Shown here: piece by piece, positions 1 to 8,903 of the stretch
Layout: each line of letters begins with the position of its first letter
Numbering within the stretch: the first letter of the stretch is position 1
NCBI GenBank assembly: GCA_024697065.1
Contig: JAILGE010000002.1
Location: 1 to 50,667 of the forward strand
Length of the DNA: 50,667 nt
From: Lachnospiraceae bacterium
GTDB taxonomy: Bacteria; Bacillota; Clostridia; Lachnospirales; Lachnospiraceae
Direction: 5' to 3'
Notes under the pieces: model-generated
Told to the model about the DNA's origin: nothing
The model's input: only the letters and a program-made list of their open reading frames with translations
The model's database searches: none
Program-made: the position numbers and the translations under genes

Positions 1-79
1 CGGCAAAAGCCTCTCTATATAGTTCTGCCATCTGTGGCAGATAAGAATCATTTAACTCGATCAATGCTATGTTTTCCAT
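1..79 (-). CDS. GNAT-like N-acetyltransferase, N-terminal fragment (cut by window edge)
   Basis: Only the first 26 codons lie in the window. They begin MENIALIELNDSYL and continue with PQMAELYREAF, the usual beta1-alpha1 opening of GNAT acetyltransferases (a hydrophobic strand, then a helix ending in a Tyr-x-x-Ala-Phe-like pattern). The ATG is at 79-77, with an AAAGGA ribosome site just upstream (82-88). It follows rlmD on the same strand after a 52-base gap without a terminator, so it is probably the last visible gene of the operon read from 5300. The family call rests on the N-terminus alone; the acetyl-CoA binding motif is outside the window. Confidence 0.5.
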   Translation of the reverse strand, partial: MENIALIELNDSYLPQMAELYREAFA

Positions 80-131
80 TTTCCTTTACCATTCTTTCTT
101 TGTATATCCAGCTGAATATCCATGTATCCAT

Positions 132-1532
132 CTACTTTTTCCTAATTAAAAGAACTACCGTCTCAACATGCACCGTTTGCGGAAACATATCACATGCCCT
201 TACTCGTTTTAATACATATCCGTTCTCCGCAAAGATCCTGATATCCCTTGCAAGTGTTGCAGGGTCGCAGCTTACGTATACTACCCGTTCCGGAGTCATC
301 TTTACTATCGTTTCAATACACTTTTCGTCAAGTCCCTTACGTGGCGGATCGACAACCACGACATCGGGATGAGTCATATCATCCGAATTATTTTCGTAGT
401 ACGCCGGTAGTATTTCTTCCGCTGCACCCACATAGAATTCAGCATTTGAAATCCCATTTTCTTTTGCGTTATTTTTTGCATCATCAATTGCCTGCGGGAC
501 TATTTCCACACCACATACTTTTTTTGCATGTTTGGCAAGGAAAAGGGAGATAGTTCCTATTCCGCAATACAGATCCCATACGACTTCATCCCCTTTAAGA
601 TCAGCAAATTCCAATGCTGTTGAATAGAGCTTTTCAGTCTGAACGGGATTTACCTGATAAAATGAAAGAGGTGAGATATTAAACTCCAGCCCGCCGATAC
701 GATCCTTTATAGTATCCTTACCATAAACAGTATGATACTCTCTGCCCATTATCACATTTGTGTTATCCATGTTGACAGAATACGATATGGATGCGATCTC
801 ATCGCAGTGTGTAAGTTTATCAACCAGCTCTTTTTCCCATGGAAGATCCTTCGCATTTATCACCAAACATACCATGAGCTCATTATATGCCCTGCTCTTT
901 CTGATGAGCACATGTCTCAATAATCCTGTCCCATTTGATTCATCATAGGGATCCAGATCATGCTCATTCATCCATGCCACAATGTTTTCAAGCACTTTGC
1001 CGTTTTCCGGTGCAGAGATCAGACAATCATCACAGGTGATAATGTCATGTGTTCTTCCTGCATAGAATCCGTATACTAGCTTTCCTTCTTTGTCACGTCC
1101 GAAGGGATACTGGGCCTTGTTGCGATAACGCCACGGACCTTCAGCATTTTCTCCCATGCCGATTATCGGCTCCATGACTTTATCCAACAGCGCTTCCGGA
1201 ACACCCCCTATCCTCATCAGAATGTTTTTTACCTTATCTGTTTTGTATCTAAGCTGTGCATCGTAAGACAGGCTCTGCAGCCTGCATCCGCCACACCTCC
1301 TGTCAGCCTCACACTTTGGAGACACACGATCGGCTGAAGGTTCCAGAATCTTTATCACTCTTGCAAATGCATAGTTTTTCTTAACCTTGGTTACTCCCGC
1401 CAGGATCCTGTCTCCCGGCAATGCTCCCTTTACAAAAAAAGGAAAGCCATCGATCTTGCCGATGCCTTCCCCTTCCGATCCGAGATCCGTTATCACTATT
1501 TCTGTTTCCTGATTCTTAACATATGAAATCAT
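132..1532 (-). CDS. rlmD: 23S rRNA (uracil-C5)-methyltransferase, RlmD/RumA family
   Basis: This SAM-dependent enzyme would methylate C5 of a uridine in 23S rRNA (U1939 in the E. coli enzyme). The 466 residues show an N-terminal TRAM RNA-binding domain (about 5-60), then an iron-sulfur cysteine set (C74, C80, C83 in CEADRRCGGC, with CDDC near 170 supplying the fourth), a SAM motif VWDLYCGIGT, the DPPRKG motif and the catalytic Cys422 in YVSCDPATLARD. Length is normal for the family. The start is an ATG preceded by GGAGA. Its A overlaps the yhaM stop codon (TAATG), so the two genes are translationally coupled. Firmicutes carry several TrmA/RlmC/RlmD paralogues with differing targets, so the exact uridine is inferred. 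Confidence 0.9.
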   Translation of the reverse strand: MISYVKNQETEIVITDLGSEGEGIGKIDGFPFFVKGALPGDRILAGVTKVKKNYAFARVIKILEPSADRVSPKCEADRRCGGCRLQSLSYDAQLRYKTDKVKNILMRIGGVPEALLDKVMEPIIGMGENAEGPWRYRNKAQYPFGRDKEGKLVYGFYAGRTHDIITCDDCLISAPENGKVLENIVAWMNEHDLDPYDESNGTGLLRHVLIRKSRAYNELMVCLVINAKDLPWEKELVDKLTHCDEIASISYSVNMDNTNVIMGREYHTVYGKDTIKDRIGGLEFNISPLSFYQVNPVQTEKLYSTALEFADLKGDEVVWDLYCGIGTISLFLAKHAKKVCGVEIVPQAIDDAKNNAKENGISNAEFYVGAAEEILPAYYENNSDDMTHPDVVVVDPPRKGLDEKCIETIVKMTPERVVYVSCDPATLARDIRIFAENGYVLKRVRACDMFPQTVHVETVVLLIRKK

Positions 1533-2473
1533 TATACATCTCCGGTTTTTCGAATATTGCTGTCAAGGAACTTATTAAAGCCCAGCCAGTCTGTCTGCGG
1601 ACTCGCCATGAGATATTCCGAGAAAGTCTCTATCTTGGCATCCATATTATCTGCAAGCGAAAGCGCCATTGCCTCAAGCAATGCAGGCTTCTTCGGCGAT
1701 CCGAATTCAAGTTCTCCATGATGCGCAAGTATGCAATGCTGCACCTCTCTGTCCAGTCCCGCCGGGAATCCTTCTATCGTTCTGATCTTATCTTCCACCA
1801 TCTGGGTACCTATGATTATATGCCCCACAAGCTGTCCCGCATCAGTATAATCATTCTCCGGGAAAGGTGATATCTCTTTCGTCTTTCCTATATCATGAAG
1901 CAGGGCACATGTTACAAGCAGATCCCTCTTAATGAGAGGATAGCATCCGCTCATATAATCGCAGAGCTTTGCAACACTTAACGTATGTTCAAGTAATCCG
2001 CCAATAAAAGCATGATGAACGGTCTTAGCGGCAGATGACTTTCTGAATGTTGACGCAAATTTATCATCCTTAAAAAAGTTTTCAAGAAGTTTCTTTAAAT
2101 ATATATTTTTAACAGAGTCAACAAGCTTAATAAGTTCCGCAAACATTTCATCTATGTTCTTGGAAGATACCGGCATATAATCACCGGGATCGTACTCATC
2201 CTCGCCACACTTACGGATACTTGAAACACGGAGCTGCTTTGCGCCGTTAAATACGATCACGTCTCCCGTGATCTCAATATAATCACCGGCTTCATATTCC
2301 TTGATCCCCGGGCTGTTAGGTTCCCACACTTTGGTATCTATGACACCTGTACGGTCCTGCAGGTTCAGGCTGTCATAGGGTTTCCCCGCCTTGGTCTCGG
2401 TAGAGAGCTTCGTCTTACAGTAGTAGATTCCTCTTATCTTGTTTCCTTCTTCAAAGTCCTTAATATACTTCAT
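1532..2473 (-). CDS. yhaM: 3'-5' exoribonuclease YhaM family (OB-fold plus HD domain)
   Basis: The protein resembles YhaM/CBF1, a metal-dependent 3'-5' exonuclease active on RNA and single-stranded DNA. The chosen start MKYIKDFEEG matches the family N-terminus, gives 313 residues (B. subtilis YhaM is 314) and has AAAGGGAAG upstream; an in-frame ATG 20 codons earlier would run into the preceding gene. An OB-fold region occupies about 10-95. The HD domain follows with HHAF (153-156), LEH (161-163) and the metal-binding LLHDIGKT motif (His193-Asp194). The gene sits 28 bases after the pseudoprotease gene and shares a TAATG overlap with rlmD, placing two RNA-acting enzymes in one operon. Confidence 0.92.
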   Translation of the reverse strand: MKYIKDFEEGNKIRGIYYCKTKLSTETKAGKPYDSLNLQDRTGVIDTKVWEPNSPGIKEYEAGDYIEITGDVIVFNGAKQLRVSSIRKCGEDEYDPGDYMPVSSKNIDEMFAELIKLVDSVKNIYLKKLLENFFKDDKFASTFRKSSAAKTVHHAFIGGLLEHTLSVAKLCDYMSGCYPLIKRDLLVTCALLHDIGKTKEISPFPENDYTDAGQLVGHIIIGTQMVEDKIRTIEGFPAGLDREVQHCILAHHGELEFGSPKKPALLEAMALSLADNMDAKIETFSEYLMASPQTDWLGFNKFLDSNIRKTGDV

Positions 2474-2501
2474 AAGTCTTCCCTTTCTTTTTATCTCTTT
2501 A

Positions 2502-3986
2502 TCAATTATCCGGTCTGAATCCCAGCTCCACATCCGCTGTCATATTCACATATGTGCTTCCATTGGATCTGGCATAAACGATCCTTACAGTGTCCTCCGG
2601 CTTATGTCCTCTGAGTAAAGTCATGTATTCTCCCACGGTCAGCATTCCGGTTCCGTCTATACTGATCAGTATATCTCCACGTAAAAGTCCTGCCTGCATT
2701 GCCGGAGAATCTATCTCAACATCTGTTATATACACTCCGTCCGGAATATCATATTCCTTTTTCGCTTCGCTCTTTACTTCCGCAGGATATATCCCCAGAT
2801 ACGCACGGTCAACATTATTTGACAGATCCTCGATCAATGATCTTATACCGCTTATACCATAAGCACATATCATATTCTCCAATCCGTCTTCGTTTTTACC
2901 GTTACATATCACGCCCACAAGCTGCCCCTTCATATTAGTGAGCACGCCGCTGGCACAGGTACTACCGTAAATATCCGTAGTTAAAAGCTGATACGAACAG
3001 TCTATCCCCGTGCCGGTCCTTCCTGTACTTGTCACAGCGCCATAACATACAGACTCCGATCCAAGGGGCATTCCTGCTGCTATTACAGCATTTCCAAGCA
3101 CCGTGGACGTTGAAGAAGCTCCTATAACAGCCATTTTCAGGCCTTCCCTTGCAGCAGTCGGAATATCGCTTAACTGGATAGCATATACCGCCAGTCCGGT
3201 ATCCCTGTCATATCTTAACAGCGATACACCATCTGAAGTATCTCCATTGCTGAACTTTACGCGCATATTATCAACAGGTTTGTTTCCGCCAATCCTGGAA
3301 CTGTCCGCCAGTATAAGTAACTGATAGCCGTTCTCACCCACCAGCACTCCGGTGGTCATATGCTCACGAAGCGCATTTTCATCCGTCCAATTCGTGTCAT
3401 CTTCATTTGCCGTTATCGTCACAAGACTCTTGGATACTTCTACACTTAATGAATACTTTTTCCTGTAGAGCTGACGATAGTCCTCAAGTTCGATCTCATT
3501 CTCGCTGTTGCTTCCCTGCACCTGACCTGATGCCTGCATTCCCGAAGCCGCATTTCCGCTCACATGACCATCTCCATGGGCCGCATTCCCGCTGAGCACT
3601 ATATCGTCGTCATTAAGACTCATCTCATCCAAAGGCTTCTCGACCGCGATCTGAAAACCTTCTTCCCTTTCCTCATCGATTATCTGCACAGTCTCTGTTG
3701 GATACTGTTCATTCTCTGTGCTTTCATTTAATTCAACCGGACGCAGATCCATACTCTGATCCGAATTCAGGAGCTTGCCGAATACCGGCTCCAGCAAAAG
3801 AAATGTGATACATGCGATAAGTCCGAAAATAACCGCCATACCGGCTGTAAGCAGTGTCCTGCGCAGAAGTTTCTTACGATTTATCGGTCTGTCCTTTATC
3901 TTTTCTCTGATAAAGTCGTAATCATTGCTTTCCGCCTCTACTGTTTCCGGTATTTTTTTCTCTTCTGTTTTTTCTTCTTTTTTCAT
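2502..3986 (-). CDS. Membrane-anchored HtrA-like pseudoprotease with PDZ domain
   Basis: The 494 residues have an acidic/basic cytoplasmic N-terminus, one membrane segment (44-66), a Gly/Ser/Asn-rich linker (about 75-170), a chymotrypsin-fold domain (about 180-385) and a PDZ domain (about 395-485, YLGIYP and GDILISIDG). The layout is that of bacterial HtrA/DegP proteases. Aligned by eye, however, the catalytic His of LTNNHVV falls in LLILADSS (Ala), the Asp of TDLAV is Gly264 in TGLAV, and the Ser of GNSGGPL is Ala345 in STCASGVL. All three positions are lost, so a scaffold or sensor role is more likely than proteolysis. The ATG start has AAAGG upstream; a GTG seven codons earlier (4007) has no ribosome site. 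It follows the glycosyltransferase gene directly. Confidence 0.8.
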   Translation of the reverse strand: MKKEEKTEEKKIPETVEAESNDYDFIREKIKDRPINRKKLLRRTLLTAGMAVIFGLIACITFLLLEPVFGKLLNSDQSMDLRPVELNESTENEQYPTETVQIIDEEREEGFQIAVEKPLDEMSLNDDDIVLSGNAAHGDGHVSGNAASGMQASGQVQGSNSENEIELEDYRQLYRKKYSLSVEVSKSLVTITANEDDTNWTDENALREHMTTGVLVGENGYQLLILADSSRIGGNKPVDNMRVKFSNGDTSDGVSLLRYDRDTGLAVYAIQLSDIPTAAREGLKMAVIGASSTSTVLGNAVIAAGMPLGSESVCYGAVTSTGRTGTGIDCSYQLLTTDIYGSTCASGVLTNMKGQLVGVICNGKNEDGLENMICAYGISGIRSLIEDLSNNVDRAYLGIYPAEVKSEAKKEYDIPDGVYITDVEIDSPAMQAGLLRGDILISIDGTGMLTVGEYMTLLRGHKPEDTVRIVYARSNGSTYVNMTADVELGFRPDN

Positions 3987-4007
3987 AGTTTTGAAACCTT
4001 TAAACAC

Positions 4008-5255
4008 TTAAAGTGTTTTGCTGATCATAGCTATCATCTCGCGGATCCTCAGATCCCATCTGTGGGCACTGACAGTCTTTTCATAACCGCGTCTTGCTAT
4101 ACGCTGTCTCTCACTGTCATGCTCTAAGTAATACATCACCTTATCATGCAATTCCTCCGGAGATGAATACATCTCTACTTCCACGCCGGGTTCATACATC
4201 TCCGGCAGTTCCTCCTGATAATTGGTCAAAAGCATCCCTCCGCAGGCACAAATATCAAATACTCTAAGTGACAGCCCCGACGATATCGGTCTCATAGTTA
4301 TATTGAGATTGATCTTACTCTTATTAAAGACAAGCGGCATCTCATCAAGTGTTCTGACACCATCATGGATATGTACGCCGTTAAGTCCCTTTGTTGCTTT
4401 ATCAGCTCTGTAAACCGGCGTTCCCGCTTCTTTGCACTTTTTCTCGAGATCAGTCGTGTAGCTTCTGGTATAAAGATCCACCGCACAGTTCTTTCCCAGT
4501 ACCGCAAAGGTCCTCTCTCTCTCTTCCTGTGCCACCTCGGTCCCTATAAAACAGTTAGCCATCAGATATTTCTCAGCTTCCTTATCGTCTTTAACAAGCG
4601 GCTGCTGCATATCAGGGATAATGGATTTCATTTCCTCCACAATCTTTTCATCCAGCATCTCACTGATGAAATTATAACCATATATCTGAAGCTGGGCTTC
4701 CACTATTCCCCTGATATATCCTTTTGCATATTCGGATATCTTATCTATACTCCTGTACGGATTCTTCTCACTGTAAAGAGATCCTACAAAAGAAACATCA
4801 CCTGCAAATCTGTCTGCCTCTGTTGAGGAAGCCCCCGCCAGAACCCTGTCCCATCTGTCAGGATTCGATCCCAACGGCAGATAAAAGATCTTACCCGGAT
4901 TGCGGTCTTTAAAATACAGGTATTGATTCCGGTCGAAAAGAAATACTCTGTTACAGGGATTGGACAGGGATGGTGAAAACAATTCAAGCACCGGACAGTC
5001 GACAGTCCAGCACACATACGGAACCCCGGCTATCTGACAGATTTCCGATACCGGCGGGAAAAAATTAATACTGAACACAAACATAAAGCTTCTCTTACGA
5101 AGTTTGTCGGCAACATCCTGCACAATATCGGAGGGCTTCTTGCCCTTATCCGTTATCATGCCTTTTTCTTCCACAACAGTGATACCGAACTTCTCAAAAG
5201 CTTCTATCATGTCGGGTTCGCATATGCTTCCGTATCTGTAAAAAAGTATATTCAC
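4008..5255 (-). CDS. CgeB-like glycosyltransferase (DUF3880 plus glycosyl transferase-like C-terminal domain)
   Basis: The 415-residue protein looks like the CgeB/YkvP family of soluble glycosyltransferases, two Rossmann-like halves with a GT4-type C-terminus. The C-terminal half has SLRVFDICACGGMLLT, then EELPEMYEPG and the helical ending RIARRGYEKT typical of Glyco_trans_1_2 domains. The N-terminal half (NILFYRYGSICE) resembles DUF3880. Start is a GTG at 5255 with AGGAG five to six bases upstream; a longer in-frame reading to 5456 overlaps the glgP terminator and is not credible. A strong promoter lies just upstream, so this is the first gene of the operon running to the window edge. Acceptor and donor are unknown; B. 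subtilis CgeB acts on the spore crust. Confidence 0.75.
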   Translation of the reverse strand: MNILFYRYGSICEPDMIEAFEKFGITVVEEKGMITDKGKKPSDIVQDVADKLRKRSFMFVFSINFFPPVSEICQIAGVPYVCWTVDCPVLELFSPSLSNPCNRVFLFDRNQYLYFKDRNPGKIFYLPLGSNPDRWDRVLAGASSTEADRFAGDVSFVGSLYSEKNPYRSIDKISEYAKGYIRGIVEAQLQIYGYNFISEMLDEKIVEEMKSIIPDMQQPLVKDDKEAEKYLMANCFIGTEVAQEERERTFAVLGKNCAVDLYTRSYTTDLEKKCKEAGTPVYRADKATKGLNGVHIHDGVRTLDEMPLVFNKSKINLNITMRPISSGLSLRVFDICACGGMLLTNYQEELPEMYEPGVEVEMYSSPEELHDKVMYYLEHDSERQRIARRGYEKTVSAHRWDLRIREMIAMISKTL

Positions 5256-5286
5256 CTGATCTCCTAAGCTAAACAAACACTGATTA

Positions 5287-5315
5287 ATTATAAGCAATTT
5301 AACCGTTGCGGACAA
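5287..5315 (-). promoter_or_regulatory. Sigma-A-type promoter for the glycosyltransferase-rlmD operon
   Basis: On the minus strand TTGTCC (5315-5310) and a perfect TATAAT (5292-5287) are separated by 17 bases. Transcription would start near 5281, about 26 bases before the GTG start. It lies just downstream of the glgP terminator, giving the operon its own promoter. Confidence 0.65.
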
Positions 5316-5350
5316 CCTGAACTGTACTGTCAGCGACGGCATGAGAGACC

Positions 5351-5384
5351 AAAAAAGATCCGGCAGTTTTAAACCGCCGGATCT
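5351..5384 (-). terminator. Intrinsic terminator of glgP
   Basis: The 9-bp perfect stem AGATCCGGC / GCCGGATCT (5356-5364 with 5376-5384) is followed on the minus strand by six T residues. It begins about 25 bases after the glgP stop codon. Confidence 0.9.
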
Positions 5385-5409
5385 CCCTGATGCATTTTTA
5401 TCTGTATGA

Positions 5410-7911
5410 TCACTTCCTAACCTTAACTTTATCAAGGTGCCAGATATCATCGACATATTCCTTGATGGTACGGTCTGATGAGAACTTGCCTGAACAGGCC
5501 GTATTCAGAATAGCCGAACGTGCCCAGCGTGCTTCATCCTGGTAAGCTTCCACTGCCTTTGCACGAGCCTCGGCATAAGACTCAAAATCCTTGAGGATAA
5601 AGTAAGTATCAGCTCTTGATGTGCACTCAGTATTAAGCAGAGAATTGTAAAGCGGCTTGAAAAGCTCCGTATCCTTGGAATATGTTCCGTTGATCAGCTG
5701 CATGAGCACACGTCTTACATTCTGGTCATTGTTGAAGATATCCATAGGATTATAACCGCCATGTTGCTCATAGTTGATAACTTCATCGGATGAAAGACCG
5801 AAGATAAATGCATTCTCCGCTCCAACCTCTTCAACGATCTCAACATTGGCACCATCCATTGTTCCGAGTGTAAGAGCACCGTTCAGCATGAACTTCATGT
5901 TACCTGTTCCGGACGCTTCCTTGGAAGCTGTTGATATCTGTTCCGAGATATCTGATGCAGCAAATATCATTTCCGCATTGGATACCCTGTAATCCTCAAT
6001 AAATACTACCTTGATCTTACCGCCGATGGAAGGATCGTTGTTGATCACATCTGCCACAGCATTTATAAGCTTGATCGTAAGCTTGGCATTACGATAACCT
6101 GCTGCCGCCTTGGCACCGAAGATGAACGTCCTGGGATAGAAAAATACATCCGGATGATCCTTCAGCTCATTATACAGGTGCATAACATTAAGGATGTTCA
6201 ACAGCTGTCTCTTATATTCGTGGAGACGCTTTACCTGTACGTCAAATATGGATCTGGGATCTATATCAACTCCGTTATGTTCCTTGATATATTTAGCGAG
6301 GCGTACCTTGTTCTGATACTTGATGTTCATGAACTCGTGCTGCGCCTTCTCATCATCGGCATATACTTTGAGCTTCTTGATCTTGGAAAGATCCGTGATC
6401 CAGTCATCTCCGATATGCGCCGTTACCCAGTCTGCAAGAAGAGGATTTGCATGAAGCAGGAATCTTCTCTGTGTGATACCGTTGGTCTTGTTATTGAACT
6501 TCTCGGGGAACATCTCATAGAAGTCCTTAAGTTCCTGCGTCTTAAGGATCTCTGTATGGAGTCTTGCAACACCGTTTACCGAATAGCCGGCACAGATAGC
6601 AAGATGTGCCATCTTAACCTGTCCGTCGTAGATGATGGCCATCTTGCGGACTTTCTCCTGATCTCCCGGATATTTTGCCTGTATCTCCAGTACAAATCGA
6701 CGGTTGATCTCTTCCACGATCTGATAAATCCTCGGAAGCAGTCTGGAGAAGAGCTCAATAGGCCACTTTTCAAGTGCCTCAGCCATTATCGTATGGTTGG
6801 TATATGCACAGGTCTTTGTGGTAACTTCCCATGCCTCATCCCATGTGAGATAGTATTCATCCATAAGGATCCTCATAAGCTCAGGGATCGCTACCGTAGG
6901 ATGTGTATCATTCAGCTGGAATGTAACCTTCTCATAGAATTTCCTGATATCCTTATGAGAACGCATGTATTTTGCTACAGCTTCCTGGACGGATGCCGAT
7001 ATGAAGAAGTACTGCTGCTTGAGTCTGAGCTCCTTACCTGCATAATGATTATCATTGGGGTAAAGGACCTCTACGATATTTCTTGCAAGATTCTCCTGCT
7101 CTACCGCTTTCTGATAATCACCCTTATCAAATGAATCCAGGCGGAAAACATCAATAGGTGTTGCATCCCATATCCTAAGCGTATTCACGATGCCGTTGCC
7201 ATATCCGACAATTGGCATATCGTAAGGTATGGCCTTTACCGACTGATATCCTTCCTGGAAATAATTATTTCTTCCGTTCTCATCAATACGGACATTTACA
7301 TATCCGCCGAACTTTATCTCCTTGGCATACTCGCTGCGGCGAAGTTCAAAAGGATTGCCGTTTTCAAGCCAGTTATCAGGTACCTCGACCTGATATCCGT
7401 CCCTTATCTGCTGCTTGAACATACCGTAACGATAACGGATACCGCATCCGTATGCAGGATATCCAAGGCTTGCCAGTGAATCAAGGAAGCAGGCAGCAAG
7501 TCTTCCCAGACCGCCGTTTCCAAGTGCTGCATCCGGCTCCTGATCCTCGATAACATTTATATCGAGTCCCAGCTCATCCAGAGCCTCTTTCACGCCCTGA
7601 TAAGCCTTCATATTTATCATCATGTTTCCGAGAGCACGTCCCATAAGGAATTCCATGGACAGATAATACACTGTCTTGGGATCCTTTTTCTCATACTGCT
7701 CCTGAGTGACCATCCACATATCAACGACCTGGTCTTTGATCGCGTAGGAAACGGCCTGAAATACCTGCTGGGGTGTTGCCTCATCGATCGTCTTGCGATA
7801 AAGCGTCTTGATATTGTAGAGGACGCTTCTCTTGAAAAGTTCCTTGTCAAACTTGTCGCGGATGGTTGCTCCGGATGACGAAGTCTCACCTGATGTTTTC
7901 TTTGATGCCAT
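5410..7911 (-). CDS. glgP: Glycogen/maltodextrin phosphorylase
   Basis: This enzyme would release glucose-1-phosphate from alpha-1,4-glucans by phosphorolysis, using pyridoxal phosphate. The 833-residue length is normal for bacterial glycogen phosphorylases. Visible family signatures are VYYLSMEFLMGRALGNM near the N-terminus, LGNGGLGRLAACFLDSLA, FQLNDTHPT, and the PLP-lysine segment EASGTGNMKFMLNGALTLGT with the lysine near residue 671. The ATG has GGGAGG eight bases upstream. It appears to be a single-gene unit with its own terminator; no glgA, glgB or glgC is in the window. Regulation would be through the promoter around 7961-7989 and substrate supply. Confidence 0.96.
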   Translation of the reverse strand: MASKKTSGETSSSGATIRDKFDKELFKRSVLYNIKTLYRKTIDEATPQQVFQAVSYAIKDQVVDMWMVTQEQYEKKDPKTVYYLSMEFLMGRALGNMMINMKAYQGVKEALDELGLDINVIEDQEPDAALGNGGLGRLAACFLDSLASLGYPAYGCGIRYRYGMFKQQIRDGYQVEVPDNWLENGNPFELRRSEYAKEIKFGGYVNVRIDENGRNNYFQEGYQSVKAIPYDMPIVGYGNGIVNTLRIWDATPIDVFRLDSFDKGDYQKAVEQENLARNIVEVLYPNDNHYAGKELRLKQQYFFISASVQEAVAKYMRSHKDIRKFYEKVTFQLNDTHPTVAIPELMRILMDEYYLTWDEAWEVTTKTCAYTNHTIMAEALEKWPIELFSRLLPRIYQIVEEINRRFVLEIQAKYPGDQEKVRKMAIIYDGQVKMAHLAICAGYSVNGVARLHTEILKTQELKDFYEMFPEKFNNKTNGITQRRFLLHANPLLADWVTAHIGDDWITDLSKIKKLKVYADDEKAQHEFMNIKYQNKVRLAKYIKEHNGVDIDPRSIFDVQVKRLHEYKRQLLNILNVMHLYNELKDHPDVFFYPRTFIFGAKAAAGYRNAKLTIKLINAVADVINNDPSIGGKIKVVFIEDYRVSNAEMIFAASDISEQISTASKEASGTGNMKFMLNGALTLGTMDGANVEIVEEVGAENAFIFGLSSDEVINYEQHGGYNPMDIFNNDQNVRRVLMQLINGTYSKDTELFKPLYNSLLNTECTSRADTYFILKDFESYAEARAKAVEAYQDEARWARSAILNTACSGKFSSDRTIKEYVDDIWHLDKVKVRK

Positions 7912-7960
7912 TTTTTAACCTCCCAATAAAAATACAATTTACCCTCAAAACCTAAGGCTA

Positions 7961-7989
7961 ATTATATCTGATTTGGGTATTTTATTAAA
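7961..7989 (-). promoter_or_regulatory. Candidate promoter of glgP
   Basis: A perfect TATAAT -10 (7966-7961, minus strand) lies 17 bases from a weak -35 TTTAAT (7989-7984). It would leave a leader of about 45 bases before the GGGAGG site. No terminator was seen between this point and the membrane-protein gene ending at 8011, so read-through is possible. Confidence 0.45.
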
Positions 7990-8010
7990 GTCTGCGGGGG
8001 AATATAACGG

Positions 8011-8874
8011 TCAATCCGTGAAATAGTAATAGGATATGCCGGACATGTATTCAAGTTCTTCAGGATCCCTGTAAATGACATGATCTTTAGTCTCTCCGGC
8101 CTTTTCAAGGCCGCAGCTCTCAGGATCTTTTACAAAACCCGAAGTCTTGGGAAATACATAGTAACTGACCTGTCTGGGGATGGCTGCCTCGCGCATCTTC
8201 TCAACATCTATGGGATCTTCGCAAAGCATGGAATAGAGCTCATCATAAGCATCGGGACGCATGATCAGCTCTCTTCCGTATGCCAGATACAGATCTGTAT
8301 CATACTGTCTGATATAGGAAGTAAAATCCAGGGGCATCACGGCTTTCACCCTGTGACCCTGCTCATTTGCCATTATTATATCTGCAGTTTCGATCACTTC
8401 CTGCGGAATATGATACTCATTCTGAGCCTTTGATGCTATGACAAGAGGACCTGCAACGGAATGATAGACATCTCCGCCGCAAAGTGCTATGAGTGCCACC
8501 GCAACAGGAAGACCTATAAGCTTAAATCCTTCACAGATCCTGGTAAATCCGTGAGCGATGGTCATCGCAACCGGGATCAGCCACAGCACACGATAGTATG
8601 TGGCACTCCCGTCTATGTATTTCATATACATCCATCTGACAGGCGGCAGGAAGAAAAAAAGCAAAGTCAGTCCCGGGATCCATACGAAGATCACACGCTT
8701 CGCCTTATCCTTCTCTGAGATCAGGAGATATGCAAACGCAGCCGCGTAAATAAGCAGCAGAAATCCTGTCCCTGCATAATTCTTAACGGTTTCTATATTC
8801 AATTCAAGATAAGCCCACAATCTTGATATCATTCTTTTCCTCTGATGATCCGAGTCATTTTCTTTCCGGCTCAT
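8011..8874 (-). CDS. Membrane protein with extracytoplasmic C-terminal domain; possible 3' part of a split DUF6077-like gene
   Basis: The 287-residue reading has a hydrophilic start, about four membrane segments in the first half (starting at TGFLLLIYAAAFAYLL) and a soluble C-terminal domain of about 130 residues with no motif I recognise. The ATG at 8874 has no ribosome site; an internal ATG at 8832 (MISRLWAYLE) has AGAGGA upstream and may be the true start. The gene follows the DUF6077-like gene in another frame after a short gap. The two together resemble one polytopic GT-C-like protein with a soluble tail, so a frameshifted single gene is a real alternative to two genes. No function can be assigned. 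Confidence 0.6.
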   Translation of the reverse strand: MSRKENDSDHQRKRMISRLWAYLELNIETVKNYAGTGFLLLIYAAAFAYLLISEKDKAKRVIFVWIPGLTLLFFFLPPVRWMYMKYIDGSATYYRVLWLIPVAMTIAHGFTRICEGFKLIGLPVAVALIALCGGDVYHSVAGPLVIASKAQNEYHIPQEVIETADIIMANEQGHRVKAVMPLDFTSYIRQYDTDLYLAYGRELIMRPDAYDELYSMLCEDPIDVEKMREAAIPRQVSYYVFPKTSGFVKDPESCGLEKAGETKDHVIYRDPEELEYMSGISYYYFTD

Positions 8875-8903
8875 TCATAAATAATCTCAATAATGACCAA
8901 CGG

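Noticed and set aside
6154-7134. Long plus-strand reading antisense to glgP (326 codons)
   Set aside because: It is the complement of a highly conserved gene, has no ribosome site and no domain-like pattern.
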